Shown here: positions 1 to 6,291 of the stretch, piece by piece | Layout: each line of letters starts with the position of its first letter | How positions within the stretch are numbered: position 1 is the first letter of the stretch | Assembly: GCA_017544185.1 (NCBI GenBank) | Contig: JAFYEQ010000232.1 | Span: forward strand, 1-10,250 | Origin: Oscillospiraceae bacterium | Lineage (GTDB): Bacteria; Bacillota; Clostridia; Oscillospirales; Ruminococcaceae | Length of the DNA stretch: 10,250 nucleotides | Reading direction: 5' to 3' | Notes under the pieces: model-generated | Told to the model about the DNA's origin: nothing | Database searches by the model: none | Seen by the model: only the letters and a program-made list of their open reading frames with translations | Position numbers and translations under genes: made by a program

Positions 1-867
1 GGCTGTATCGTCATGTACGGTCCTGAGCATCTGAAGGTACATTCCAAGCTGCTGCTCATCACCCGCAAGAACGGCAACGATCTGCAGTTCGTGACCCAGA
101 TAGGCACCGGCAACTATAACGAGAAGACCTCCGAGCTGTATACCGACCTGTCCCTGCTGACCTCCGACATAGACATCGGCACGGAAGCGAGCAGGGTGTT
201 CCACGCCCTGTCCATCGGCAATCTGGTGGAGAACACGTCTTCACTGATGGTGGCGCCTCTGGCGCTGCGCAGCAAGGTGACAGAGCTCATAGACTACGAG
301 ATAGCCAAGGTCAAGAACGGCGGTGTCGGATATCTGGGCTTCAAGCTCAACTCCCTCACCGACAAGGTGATCATGGACAAGCTGATAGAGGCCTCCTGCG
401 CGGGAGTCAAGGTAGATATGGTAATACGCGGCATATGCTGCCTCGTGCCGGGCATAGAGGGCAGGACCGAGAATATCACCGTCCGCAGCATAGTCGGGCG
501 CTATCTGGAGCACTCACGTATATATATATTCGGCAAGGACGACCCGAGGGTGTACATATCCTCTGCCGACTTCATGACACGAAACACCACAAGGCGCGTA
601 GAAGTGGCCGCACCCATACGCTCGAAGGAGATCAGACAGCGGGTGCTGGATATATTCGACGTGCTCATGCGCGACGATGCCAAGGCGCGTATGATGCTCC
701 CCGACGGCAGCTACGTACATGTACCGCCCAATGAGGACGAGCATATGTACGCCCAGAACTATTTCGAGCAGCAGGCGCGGAGCATGGCATTTGAAGCCGC
801 TCAGCGCCGCCCCGTGAAGCCCATGAAGGCAACGGCCGTAAAGGTCAGAAGGAGAAAAGACAAATGA
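1..867 (+). CDS. ppk1: Polyphosphate kinase 1, C-terminal part (5' end outside the window)
   Basis: Polyphosphate kinase makes inorganic polyphosphate from ATP, reversibly, through a phosphohistidine intermediate. The open frame runs from base 1, so the true start lies upstream and about 288 C-terminal residues are present. Window residues 10-16 (HLKVHSK) hold the first conserved histidine, H14, equivalent to the autophosphorylated His of E. coli Ppk. This is followed by the family signature GTGNYNEKT and YTDLSLLT. The block RGICCLVPGI and then RSIVGRYLEHSRIYIFG contains the second conserved histidine, H171. These are the two C-terminal phospholipase-D-like domains of the family. The last 50 or so residues (basic, ending RRRKDK) form a poorly conserved tail. 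The stop codon overlaps the start of the next gene (ATGA, 864-867), so the two are probably translationally coupled. Identification is very secure. Confidence 0.97.
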   Translation, partial: GCIVMYGPEHLKVHSKLLLITRKNGNDLQFVTQIGTGNYNEKTSELYTDLSLLTSDIDIGTEASRVFHALSIGNLVENTSSLMVAPLALRSKVTELIDYEIAKVKNGGVGYLGFKLNSLTDKVIMDKLIEASCAGVKVDMVIRGICCLVPGIEGRTENITVRSIVGRYLEHSRIYIFGKDDPRVYISSADFMTRNTTRRVEVAAPIRSKEIRQRVLDIFDVLMRDDAKARMMLPDGSYVHVPPNEDEHMYAQNYFEQQARSMAFEAAQRRPVKPMKATAVKVRRRKDK

Positions 868-2120
868 GTACAGCATTCAGCACGGCAGATATCCTCCTGC
901 CTTCGGATACGGATATGACCAAGTGGGCAGTGGTCGCCTGCGATCAGTTCACCTCACAGAAGGAGTACTGGGAGAAGGCAAGGGACATCGTAGGCGATGC
1001 TCCCTCCGCACTGGACCTCATACTCCCCGAGGCTTACCTTGGCGCAGAGGACGAGGCCGACCGCATAGCAAAGATACATGATGATATGGACAGGTACCTG
1101 TCGGAGGGGCTGTTCAAGGAGTATAAGGACTGCTTCATATACGTGCGCCGCACCGACTCCACCGGCAAGATCCGCGAGGGCATCGTGGGCAAGATAGACC
1201 TGGAGAAATATGACTACCGCAGAGGCAGCATATCTCAGGTGAGGGCTACGGAGGCTACCGTGGCAGAGCGCATACCTCCCAGGCTCGCAGTGCGCAGAGG
1301 CGCATCTCTGGAGCTGCCGCATATCATGATACTCATAGACGACCCCGCCAGGACCGTCATAGAGCCCCTTGCAGATGAAGATCTCGAGACGGTATACGAC
1401 TTCGACCTGATGCTGTCGGGCGGTCATATAGAGGGACGCCTGGTACAGGGCGACAGCGCAAGGCGCATAGAGGCCGCTCTCGATGAGCTGGGCTCCCGCG
1501 AGAACTTCGAGGCGCGATCCTGCGTAACGGGCGTGCCTGTACTGCTCTACGCCATGGGCGACGGCAACCATTCCCTCGCCACCGCCAAGGCATACTACGA
1601 GGAGCTGAAGGCTGCGCATCCCGAGGAGGACCTGACGGAGCATCCCGCCAGATATGCGCTGGTGGAGGTAGTCAACCTGCACAGTGAGGCTCTGGAGTTC
1701 GAGGCGATACACCGTCTGGTCAAGGGCGTAGACCCCAGCGACTTCCTGATAGAGATGACCTCTGCCATCGGTCTCACCGACAACAACTGCCCTCAGTACT
1801 TCGAGATGGTCTTCGGCGGAGAGACCTACCGCGCAGGCATCACGAAGCCCACCACCAATCTCACGGTAGGCAGCGTACAGGAGTTCATCGACAGCTACAT
1901 CAAGCGCAAGGGCGGCACCGTGGACTATATACACGGTGAGGACGTAGTGCGCAGCCTGTCCCATGAGCCCGATACCGTAGGCATCATACTCCCATACATG
2001 GGCAAGGATGAGCTGTTCCCCACGGTGATCAAGGACGGCGCCCTTCCCCGCAAGACCTTCTCCATGGGCCACGCAGAGGACAAGCGCTACTATGTGGAGG
2101 CGCGGAAGATCGCGCGCTGA
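864..2120 (+). CDS. DUF1015 family protein
   Basis: This 418-residue protein matches the DUF1015 (COG4198) family in length and in its conserved stretches: an N-terminal KWAVVACDQFTSQKEYW, a central GDGNHSLATAK (DGNH at residues 233-236) and a C-terminal half of mixed alpha/beta character. It has no signal peptide or membrane segment, so it should be cytoplasmic. The biochemical role is not established. From memory, relatives in Firmicutes are often encoded beside the serine biosynthesis genes serA and serC, which hints at amino-acid or phosphate-ester metabolism, but no such genes are visible here. The start is fixed by the ATGA overlap with ppk1, whose coding end supplies an AGAAGGAGA ribosome binding site (847-855). 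No clear terminator follows. A 430-residue open frame on the opposite strand here is a coding shadow. Confidence 0.9.
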   Translation: MSTAFSTADILLPSDTDMTKWAVVACDQFTSQKEYWEKARDIVGDAPSALDLILPEAYLGAEDEADRIAKIHDDMDRYLSEGLFKEYKDCFIYVRRTDSTGKIREGIVGKIDLEKYDYRRGSISQVRATEATVAERIPPRLAVRRGASLELPHIMILIDDPARTVIEPLADEDLETVYDFDLMLSGGHIEGRLVQGDSARRIEAALDELGSRENFEARSCVTGVPVLLYAMGDGNHSLATAKAYYEELKAAHPEEDLTEHPARYALVEVVNLHSEALEFEAIHRLVKGVDPSDFLIEMTSAIGLTDNNCPQYFEMVFGGETYRAGITKPTTNLTVGSVQEFIDSYIKRKGGTVDYIHGEDVVRSLSHEPDTVGIILPYMGKDELFPTVIKDGALPRKTFSMGHAEDKRYYVEARKIAR

Positions 2121-2229
2121 CGCTGCAGTTTCCGCTTTGTAACTGAATTTTGTCCACAGTGTCATAATATTTGTAGAGAATGATATCTGATCATACAAAA
2201 CAGCCCCTTTTTTTGGTAAACATTTAGTC

Positions 2230-2258
2230 TTGCATAATAGGGACATATGTGCTATAAT
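2230..2258 (+). promoter_or_regulatory. Extended -10 promoter for the small wall-anchored protein
   Basis: The -35 candidate TTGCAT (2230-2235) is separated by exactly 17 bases from a perfect TATAAT (2253-2258), which is preceded by TGC (2250-2252), giving an extended -10. Transcription would start near 2265, about 40 bases before the ATG at 2304. The same arrangement, with ATGTG immediately upstream of the -10, recurs on the minus strand before the tRNA gene. Confidence 0.8.
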
Positions 2259-2303
2259 AGTGGATACAAAGGCAAACCCATATTAATTTGGAGGTAATTC
2301 GAA

Positions 2304-2606
2304 ATGAAGAAGTTTCTTGCTGCTCTCGCAGCTTCCGCTGTAGTACTTACCGCTGTTTCCGCATCCGCAATGGCTGCAGGCCTCGAGGGTGAGGGCGAAG
2401 AGCTCGTTGAGGACGAGGTAGTAGAAGAGGTAGAGGACGTAGAGATCGAAGAGCCCGAGGTCGAGGAAGAGGTAGTTGAAGAGACTGAGGCTCCCGCTCC
2501 TGTTGAGCCCGCTCCTTCTCCCAAGACCGGTAACTCTCCTATAGCACTCGCAGTTATCCCTGTTGCTCTCGCAGCAGCTGCTGTAGTTGCTAAGAAGTCC
2601 AAGTAA
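2304..2606 (+). CDS. Small secreted acidic protein with SPKTG sorting signal
   Basis: The product is 100 residues long. Residues 1-25 form a classic signal peptide (MKK, hydrophobic core, ending ASAMAA). Residues 26-60 or so are almost only Glu, Asp and Val. A proline/alanine stretch leads to SPKTG, then a hydrophobic segment of about 20 residues and a basic KKSK tail. This is the layout of a sortase substrate. SPKTG and PPKTG are the motifs known for the class B sortase of Clostridioides difficile, so wall attachment is likely, although no sortase gene is visible here. The mature protein would be an extremely acidic stalk of about 40-50 residues with no recognisable domain. The ribosome binding site GGAGG (2290-2294) lies 9 bases before the ATG. 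Codon use differs from the neighbours (GCT, GTT, CTC, GCA rather than GCC, GTG, CTG), as in very highly expressed genes. It has its own promoter and terminator. Function unknown. Confidence 0.85.
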   Translation: MKKFLAALAASAVVLTAVSASAMAAGLEGEGEELVEDEVVEEVEDVEIEEPEVEEEVVEETEAPAPVEPAPSPKTGNSPIALAVIPVALAAAAVVAKKSK

Positions 2607-2630
2607 GTTATCTTACTACAGACGCTTTCA

Positions 2631-2660
2631 CAGCCCGACTCGACGTCGGGCTGTTTTTTT
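2631..2660 (+). terminator. Rho-independent terminator of the small acidic protein gene
   Basis: A perfect 9-bp stem (2631-2639 with 2645-2653, CAGCCCGAC/GTCGGGCTG) with a 5-base loop is followed directly by seven T residues (2654-2660). It lies 24 bases after the stop codon and 20 bases before the next start codon. Confidence 0.93.
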
Positions 2661-2679
2661 ACGGATAACGGAGGATGTT

Positions 2680-2997
2680 ATGTTCATAGTATACGGCAGC
2701 GATATGTGTCCCGACTGTGTAGCATGCAAGCTGAACTTCGATGCCTACGGGATCGAGTATCGCTTCATCGACATAAATGCCCGTCTGAAAGACCTGTCGG
2801 ACTTTCTGGTGCTCCGCGACAGCGACCCGGTGTTTGACAGGTGTAAGTCCATACACGATATAGGCCTTCCCGCCATCGTTCGGGAGGACGGCAGCGTGTT
2901 CCTCAGCTGGGAAAAGTACATCGAAGAGCTGGGACATACGGTGCTGATCCCCGATACCGCCGGTGCAGCCTGCGGTACTGACGGGAAAGGATGCTAG
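2680..2997 (+). CDS. Glutaredoxin-like thiol protein
   Basis: The chosen start at 2680 has GGAGG (2670-2674) 5 bases upstream and gives a 105-residue protein that begins with a beta strand followed by the redox motif CPDC (C10-C13), as in glutaredoxins. The open frame extends upstream to 2587, but that extension runs through the terminator and is not credible. The block GLPAIVREDGSVFL fits the cis-proline loop and following strands of the thioredoxin fold. A third cysteine, C16 (CPDCVAC), sits just after the active site, and the C-terminal tail has two more (CGTDGKGC). It resembles the short glutaredoxin-related proteins (COG4545-like) common in Clostridia. A thiol-disulfide or metal-handling role is likely, but the substrate is unknown. 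It is the first gene of a four-gene operon with the acyltransferase gene 6 bases downstream. Confidence 0.8.
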   Translation: MFIVYGSDMCPDCVACKLNFDAYGIEYRFIDINARLKDLSDFLVLRDSDPVFDRCKSIHDIGLPAIVREDGSVFLSWEKYIEELGHTVLIPDTAGAACGTDGKGC

Positions 2998-3003
2998 TGC
3001 GGT

Positions 3004-4038
3004 ATGGATGATATAGCATCAAAGCGCAGCGGTATCAGTATACTGCGCATACTGGCCACCTTATCGGTCATATTCCTGCATACCTGCAGCGGTATGACTG
3101 CGTATCCCGACAGGTACGGCATACCCGTGGGGAGCGCTCTATATACCCTGCTGATCATAGGCAGGGACATATCCAACTGGGGCGTGCCATGCTTTCTCAT
3201 GATCACGGGAAGGCTGCTGCTGGACAAGGACAGGAAACTGTCCATGGACACCATGCTCACAAAGTACGTCAAACGCATAGTGCTGGCGCTGTTCCTGTTC
3301 GGCGTCCCCTTCGCGCTGATGGAGATCGTGTCCGACCACAGGGACATACGCATATCCTACATACCCGAGGCCGTCATACGAACGGTCACGGGACAGAGCT
3401 GGGCGCATCTGTGGTACCTGTACGGCCTCATAGGGCTGTACCTGATACTCCCCGTCCTCAAGGCGTATACCGACGTATGCGAGGAGAAGGATCTGAAGAT
3501 GCTCCTGATGGTGGTCGGGGCCGCAGCCTTCGTACTGCCGTACCTGAACGAGATAGGGCTCTCCGTACCCGTAGAGGTGCCGCTGGCGTCACAGTTCGTG
3601 TTCTACCCGCTGATGGGGATCTATACCGAGAGATATGCTCTGCGGATACCAAAGGCTGCCGCAGCTGTGGTGACAGTATCATGCGGAGCTATAATAATAC
3701 TTATGACCGTCAGGGATATGCCCCACGCCGCCGCTCTGGAAAAGCTGATATACATACCCATGTCCGTAGGGCTGTACCTGTTCACGGACGGCATGGACAT
3801 ACATATGACCAAGGCCCTGTGGACGATCGACAGGCTCTGCTTCGGGGCGTACCTCATACATCCGCTGTTCATCAACATCATGTACAAGGCGCTGGATATC
3901 ACGCCCGTGTCGCTCACGGGGAACGCCGCCGCATGTGCCGCTGTCACGGTGGTCTTTGCTGTATGCTTCGCGGCAGCGGCGTTCGCGTCGTCGTTCGTGA
4001 TGAGCCTGATACCACCGCTGAAAAGATATGTGCTGTGA
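3004..4038 (+). CDS. Acyltransferase 3 family membrane protein
   Basis: This 344-residue polytopic membrane protein belongs to the acyltransferase 3 (OafA/WecH-like) family, whose members move acetyl or other acyl groups onto cell-envelope sugars. The first membrane segment carries the family R-x10-H motif (R15 and H26, LRILATLSVIFLH). The block HLWYLYGLIGLYLILPVL near residues 136-153 is another typical signature. About ten hydrophobic segments can be seen down to the C-terminus, and the last residues (PLKRYVL) are basic. The length is normal for the family. The start at 3004 is preceded by a modest GGGAAAGG sequence 13 bases upstream, so its translation may depend on coupling to the glutaredoxin-like gene ending at 2997. 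The acyl acceptor cannot be told from sequence. Confidence 0.9.
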   Translation: MDDIASKRSGISILRILATLSVIFLHTCSGMTAYPDRYGIPVGSALYTLLIIGRDISNWGVPCFLMITGRLLLDKDRKLSMDTMLTKYVKRIVLALFLFGVPFALMEIVSDHRDIRISYIPEAVIRTVTGQSWAHLWYLYGLIGLYLILPVLKAYTDVCEEKDLKMLLMVVGAAAFVLPYLNEIGLSVPVEVPLASQFVFYPLMGIYTERYALRIPKAAAAVVTVSCGAIIILMTVRDMPHAAALEKLIYIPMSVGLYLFTDGMDIHMTKALWTIDRLCFGAYLIHPLFINIMYKALDITPVSLTGNAAACAAVTVVFAVCFAAAAFASSFVMSLIPPLKRYVL

Positions 4039-4059
4039 GGGCGGAGACAAGGAGATACA

Positions 4060-4851
4060 ATGGACGATCTTGCCGATAAAAGAGACGATGAGCTGTTGGA
4101 GAGCGACAGATACACCTTCTATGTGCTGCGTAAGATACTGCACGATAACAACAGGCTCCTGCTGACAGATCACAAGAGCCTGATCATATGCTTTTCGGGC
4201 CACCCATATCCCGTGTGGGTATGGACCCCGGACGATGCTCCCGCCGACGTGATGGACAGGGCCTATGCGCTGTCCAAGGAGCAGGAGCTCTTAGACGGCA
4301 CCCATACCTTCAATATAAAGCGCCCCGTCGGGGAGCATTTCATCAGGAGAGCTGCGGAAGAGGGCAGGACCATGTCTGTCAAGAGAGGTATGTACGCCTA
4401 CGACTGTCCCGAGCCCATATGCCCGAAGGACCGGGCAGACGGCGAGATGCATATCTGCACCCCGGATGATACAGACGCTGTGACAGAGTTCATCGCCATG
4501 TTCCATAAGGAGAAGCAGTTCGACCTGAAGGATGACGAGAGCTACCGCGAGGATGCGGTCCGCTTTATAGGATCGGGGGATATGTTCCTGTGGAAGGACG
4601 GGCAGGGCGAGTACGTAGCCAGCTGCATGTACGACCACAGCGGCGGCATGGCGTCCATGCACCTGGTATACACCCGTCCCGAACGGCGCAGGGCGCACTA
4701 CGCGGAGAACCTGGTCTACCGCGCCACCATAAGGGCCAAGGCGCAGGGCTTCCTCCCCACGCTGTACACCGATGCCGGGTATGCCGCATCCAACGCCTGC
4801 TACACGAAGATCGGCTATATCCTCCGCGGGGATCTGTGCAATATCGGCTGA
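4060..4851 (+). CDS. GNAT family N-acetyltransferase with a distinct N-terminal half
   Basis: The product has 263 residues. The C-terminal half has GNAT features: a strand MASMHLVYTRPERRRAHYAE corresponding to the acetyl-CoA-binding region, with an arginine-rich variant of the usual pyrophosphate loop, and the closing DAGYAASNACYTKIGY, equivalent to the common N-x-A-S-x-x-x-Y-x-K-x-G-Y/F ending. The N-terminal 130 residues are not recognisable to me; they may be a degenerate second GNAT fold, as in other proteins of this length. No membrane segment is present. The ribosome binding site AAGGAGA (4049-4055) is 4-5 bases before the ATG. It sits 21 bases after the acyltransferase gene and 11 bases before the phosphatase gene, clearly within one operon. 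The substrate is unknown. Confidence 0.85.
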   Translation: MDDLADKRDDELLESDRYTFYVLRKILHDNNRLLLTDHKSLIICFSGHPYPVWVWTPDDAPADVMDRAYALSKEQELLDGTHTFNIKRPVGEHFIRRAAEEGRTMSVKRGMYAYDCPEPICPKDRADGEMHICTPDDTDAVTEFIAMFHKEKQFDLKDDESYREDAVRFIGSGDMFLWKDGQGEYVASCMYDHSGGMASMHLVYTRPERRRAHYAENLVYRATIRAKAQGFLPTLYTDAGYAASNACYTKIGYILRGDLCNIG

Positions 4852-4862
4852 AAGGATACGCT

Positions 4863-5318
4863 ATGATACGTATAATGTTCGTTTGCCACGGGAACATATG
4901 CCGTTCCCCCATGGCGGAATATATCATGAAAAAGCTGGCAGCTGACGCGGGGCGCGATGACATTATTTGTGCATCCTCCGCCACCAGCACGGAGGAGATA
5001 TGGGGCGACATAGGGAACCCGATCTATCCTCCCGCCAAGGACATGATGCACCGCAGGGGCATACCCTTCGATGAGCATCATGCCGTACAGCTCAGGCGCT
5101 CCGACTACGCCGCATACGATCTCATCATCGGCATGGACAGCGCCAACATACGCAATATCATGCGCATCACCGGCGGCGACCCGGACGGGAAGATACATAA
5201 GCTGCTGTCCTTTGCGGGCAGCAGCAGAGATGTGGCCGACCCATGGTACAGCGGCGACTTCAGCACGGCCTTCGACGATATCATGACAGGATGTACCGCG
5301 CTCATGGCCAAGCTATGA
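4863..5318 (+). CDS. Low-molecular-weight protein-tyrosine phosphatase
   Basis: This 151-residue protein has the full family layout. The P-loop CHGNICRS (C8 to S15, pattern C-x5-R-S) begins right after the first strand, with C8 as the nucleophile and R14 binding phosphate. The general acid lies in VADPWYSGDF (D126). The length is normal. Such enzymes remove phosphate from phosphotyrosine or phosphoarginine in bacteria, often countering tyrosine kinases of capsule synthesis, and the acyltransferase gene two genes upstream would fit an envelope-related job, although this is inference. The start at 4863 is chosen because the P-loop must be near the N-terminus and an AAAGGA site (4851-4856) lies 6 bases upstream. 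The open frame extends much further upstream, but only as an overlap with the GNAT gene. It is the last gene of the operon; no strong terminator follows. Confidence 0.95.
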   Translation: MIRIMFVCHGNICRSPMAEYIMKKLAADAGRDDIICASSATSTEEIWGDIGNPIYPPAKDMMHRRGIPFDEHHAVQLRRSDYAAYDLIIGMDSANIRNIMRITGGDPDGKIHKLLSFAGSSRDVADPWYSGDFSTAFDDIMTGCTALMAKL

Positions 5319-5381
5319 TACTATTTTGCTTCTATATCATTGTTTCGCAGTAAAGAGATGCAGCTGCCGATGCGGTCTCTA

Positions 5382-5402
5382 GGGACAAGGGACAAGGGAC
5401 AA
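5382..5402 (+). repeat. Tandem repeat, three copies of GGGACAA
   Basis: Three perfect head-to-tail copies of the heptamer GGGACAA occur at 5382-5388, 5389-5395 and 5396-5402. They are flanked by the direct repeat AAGAGATGC, the second copy of which overlaps the end of the array by two bases. Confidence 0.95.
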
Positions 5403-5428
5403 GAGATGCGACGGCTGACGCAGTCATC

Positions 5429-5474
5429 GGGAATATGTGGCTATCGCCACATCCCAAATGGGGGCTGCTGCCCC
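5429..5474 (+). repeat. Two adjacent small hairpins
   Basis: The first hairpin pairs ATGTGGC (5435-5441) with GCCACAT (5446-5452) around a TATC loop. After a 3-base bulge, GGG (5429-5431) can also pair with CCC (5453-5455). The second pairs GGGGC (5461-5465) with GCCCC (5470-5474) around TGCT. Neither is followed by a T run, so they are unlikely to be ordinary terminators for the phosphatase operon. Confidence 0.7.
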
Positions 5475-5524
5475 AATGCCATGCATCTATCAGTGGTTTA
5501 GATCAAGAATAGTACAACAAAGCT

Positions 5525-5560
5525 AAAACAACGGGTATGCCGCTTTGGTGCATACCCGTT
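5525..5560 (-). terminator. Terminator of the minus-strand tRNA/copper chaperone/acetyltransferase unit
   Basis: A perfect 11-bp stem (AACGGGTATGC at 5530-5540 with GCATACCCGTT at 5550-5560) and a 9-base loop lie 3 bases past the acetyltransferase stop. Read on the minus strand, the stem is followed by GTTTTAGC. The plus-strand side has no T run, so it mainly serves the minus strand. Confidence 0.82.
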
Positions 5561-5563
5561 ATC

Positions 5564-6022
5564 TCAACTCTGCTCTCTTGCCATGGGGGTATAGGTCAGG
5601 CCGTCGGTGGTGACATCGGGGGAGGTAGGTACGAAGCCGTGCCTGCGGTAGAACCCGTAGCCCGGGGGTGCGGCGTTGACGGTGAGACGATATCCCGCGA
5701 AGTCCCGCATAAGGGCTTCCATCAGGGCAGAGCCTACGCCCATGTGCTGATGGTCGCCATCCACGAAGGCGAGTATGATATGTCCTTCGCCGTTTATGCC
5801 GATGATGCCGATCATATCCCCCTCATAGGCGGCATAGATGCACGCGGTGCCGTTATCTATGGCTTCCTCGATGGTGCCGCTGTATATATACGCCCTGAAC
5901 TGTTCCTTCCCCTCGGGCACGAAGAGTGGGGCGTCATATCCAAGAAAGACTCTCAGAGCGAGCCTGAGAGCCGTTTTTATCTCCTGCGGTGGGGATCCTT
6001 GGCCGAGCCTGCGTATCTCCAT
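5564..6022 (-). CDS. GNAT family N-acetyltransferase
   Basis: This 152-residue single-domain GNAT protein has the acetyl-CoA pyrophosphate loop QHMGVGSALMEAL (pattern Q/R-x-x-G-x-G/A), followed by the strand RLTVNAAPPGYGFYRRHGFVPT, where the Y-x-x-x-G-F ending is typical. N-terminal residues include LFVPEGKEQFRAYIY and a negatively charged hinge before a strand ending MIGIIGINGEGHIILAFVDGDHQ. It transfers an acetyl group from acetyl-CoA to an amine; the acceptor is unknown. The start codon shares one base with the stop of the upstream copper chaperone gene (TGATG on the minus strand), with AAGGG about 8 bases before it, so the two genes are translationally coupled. The terminator at 5530-5560 closes the unit. 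Confidence 0.93.
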   Translation of the reverse strand: MEIRRLGQGSPPQEIKTALRLALRVFLGYDAPLFVPEGKEQFRAYIYSGTIEEAIDNGTACIYAAYEGDMIGIIGINGEGHIILAFVDGDHQHMGVGSALMEALMRDFAGYRLTVNAAPPGYGFYRRHGFVPTSPDVTTDGLTYTPMAREQS

Positions 6023-6231
6023 CAGGCGATGCCCTTGACGGTGAAGTCCTCGTCGGTGACAGCCTTGGTCAGCACGGCGTCGGACACGTCACATGCCAGC
6101 TCTACCACGGCCTTGCCCGTCTCATGGCTCACCTCGGCGGACGTCACGCCCTCGATCTTCTCCAGCGCCTTCTTCACGGCAGCGGAGCAGTGGCCGCACT
6201 TCATGCCTTCGATATCAATGGTCTTAGTCAT
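6022..6231 (-). CDS. copZ: Heavy-metal-associated domain protein, CopZ-like copper chaperone
   Basis: The 69-residue product is a single HMA domain: a first strand (TKTIDIEG), the metal-binding loop GMKCGHC with C12 and C15, the helix SAAVKKALEKIEGV, then TSAEVSHETGKAVVEL and a C-terminal DEDFTVKGIA. This is the normal size and layout of a CopZ-type cytosolic chaperone that hands Cu(I) to a P-type ATPase. No such ATPase or copper regulator is in the window, so another soft metal is possible. The start at 6231 is chosen because AAGGAGG (6237-6243) is 5 bases upstream and the domain begins right there; the open frame continues upstream to 6288 without reason. The nearest promoter seen on this strand is that of the tRNA gene. 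Confidence 0.9.
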   Translation of the reverse strand: MTKTIDIEGMKCGHCSAAVKKALEKIEGVTSAEVSHETGKAVVELACDVSDAVLTKAVTDEDFTVKGIA

Positions 6232-6242
6232 ACTGTCCTCCT

Positions 6243-6260
6243 TACACGTATATACACGTA
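6243..6260. repeat. Direct repeat TACACGTA x2 with 10-bp period
   Basis: Two perfect copies of TACACGTA (6243-6250 and 6253-6260) are separated by two bases, so they recur once per DNA helical turn, immediately upstream of the ribosome binding site of the copper chaperone gene. The second copy runs into the 6259-6284 hairpin. It could be an operator, but I know of no regulator with this site. Confidence 0.5.
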
Positions 6261-6284
6261 TGGGATGCCCGCCGGCATCCCATA
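6259..6284 (-). other. Hairpin between tRNA-Arg and the copper chaperone gene
   Basis: A perfect 11-bp stem (TATGGGATGCC at 6259-6269 with GGCATCCCATA at 6274-6284) with a CGCC loop lies 7 bases beyond the tRNA 3' end on the minus strand. There is no T run after it, so it is a weak terminator at best and could instead be a processing signal or attenuator between the tRNA and the following genes. Its core GGGATGC/GCATCCC also appears in the terminator at 6451-6478. Confidence 0.75.
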
Positions 6285-6291
6285 TCACCTA

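Larger units (their letters stand above)
5319..5529 (+). other. Convergent non-coding region with repeats and hairpins
   Basis: This gap separates the plus-strand operon from the minus-strand acetyltransferase gene. I see no credible gene in it. It holds a nine-base direct repeat (AAGAGATGC at 5353-5361 and 5401-5409), a short tandem repeat and two small hairpins, listed separately. Together they occupy about 5353-5474 and look like a compact composite element, possibly a dispersed intergenic repeat of this genome. Confidence 0.6.

Noticed and set aside
2150..2158. TTGTCCACA resembling a DnaA box
   Set aside because: A single site with one mismatch and no neighbouring boxes, A+T-rich unwinding region or dnaA/dnaN genes; chance match.
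954..2246. 430-residue open frame on the minus strand
   Set aside because: It lies fully opposite the DUF1015 gene, has no ribosome binding site and an antisense-like composition rich in Leu, Val, His and Tyr; it is a shadow of codon bias in the real gene.
2587..2679. Upstream 31-codon extension of the glutaredoxin-like gene
   Set aside because: It would overlap the end of the small acidic protein gene and read through the terminator; the start at 2680 has a proper ribosome binding site and places the CPDC motif where the family has it.
3189..4079. 296-residue open frame on the plus strand
   Set aside because: Out-of-frame shadow of the membrane acyltransferase gene, rich in Arg, Gly and His with no recognisable domain.
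5382..5402. GGGACAA array as a CRISPR
   Set aside because: The unit is 7 bases with no spacers, and no cas genes are present.
6259..6284. Hairpin as a full rho-independent terminator of the tRNA
   Set aside because: The stem is good, but on the minus strand it is followed by CGTGTATATACG rather than a T run, so I record it only as a hairpin.
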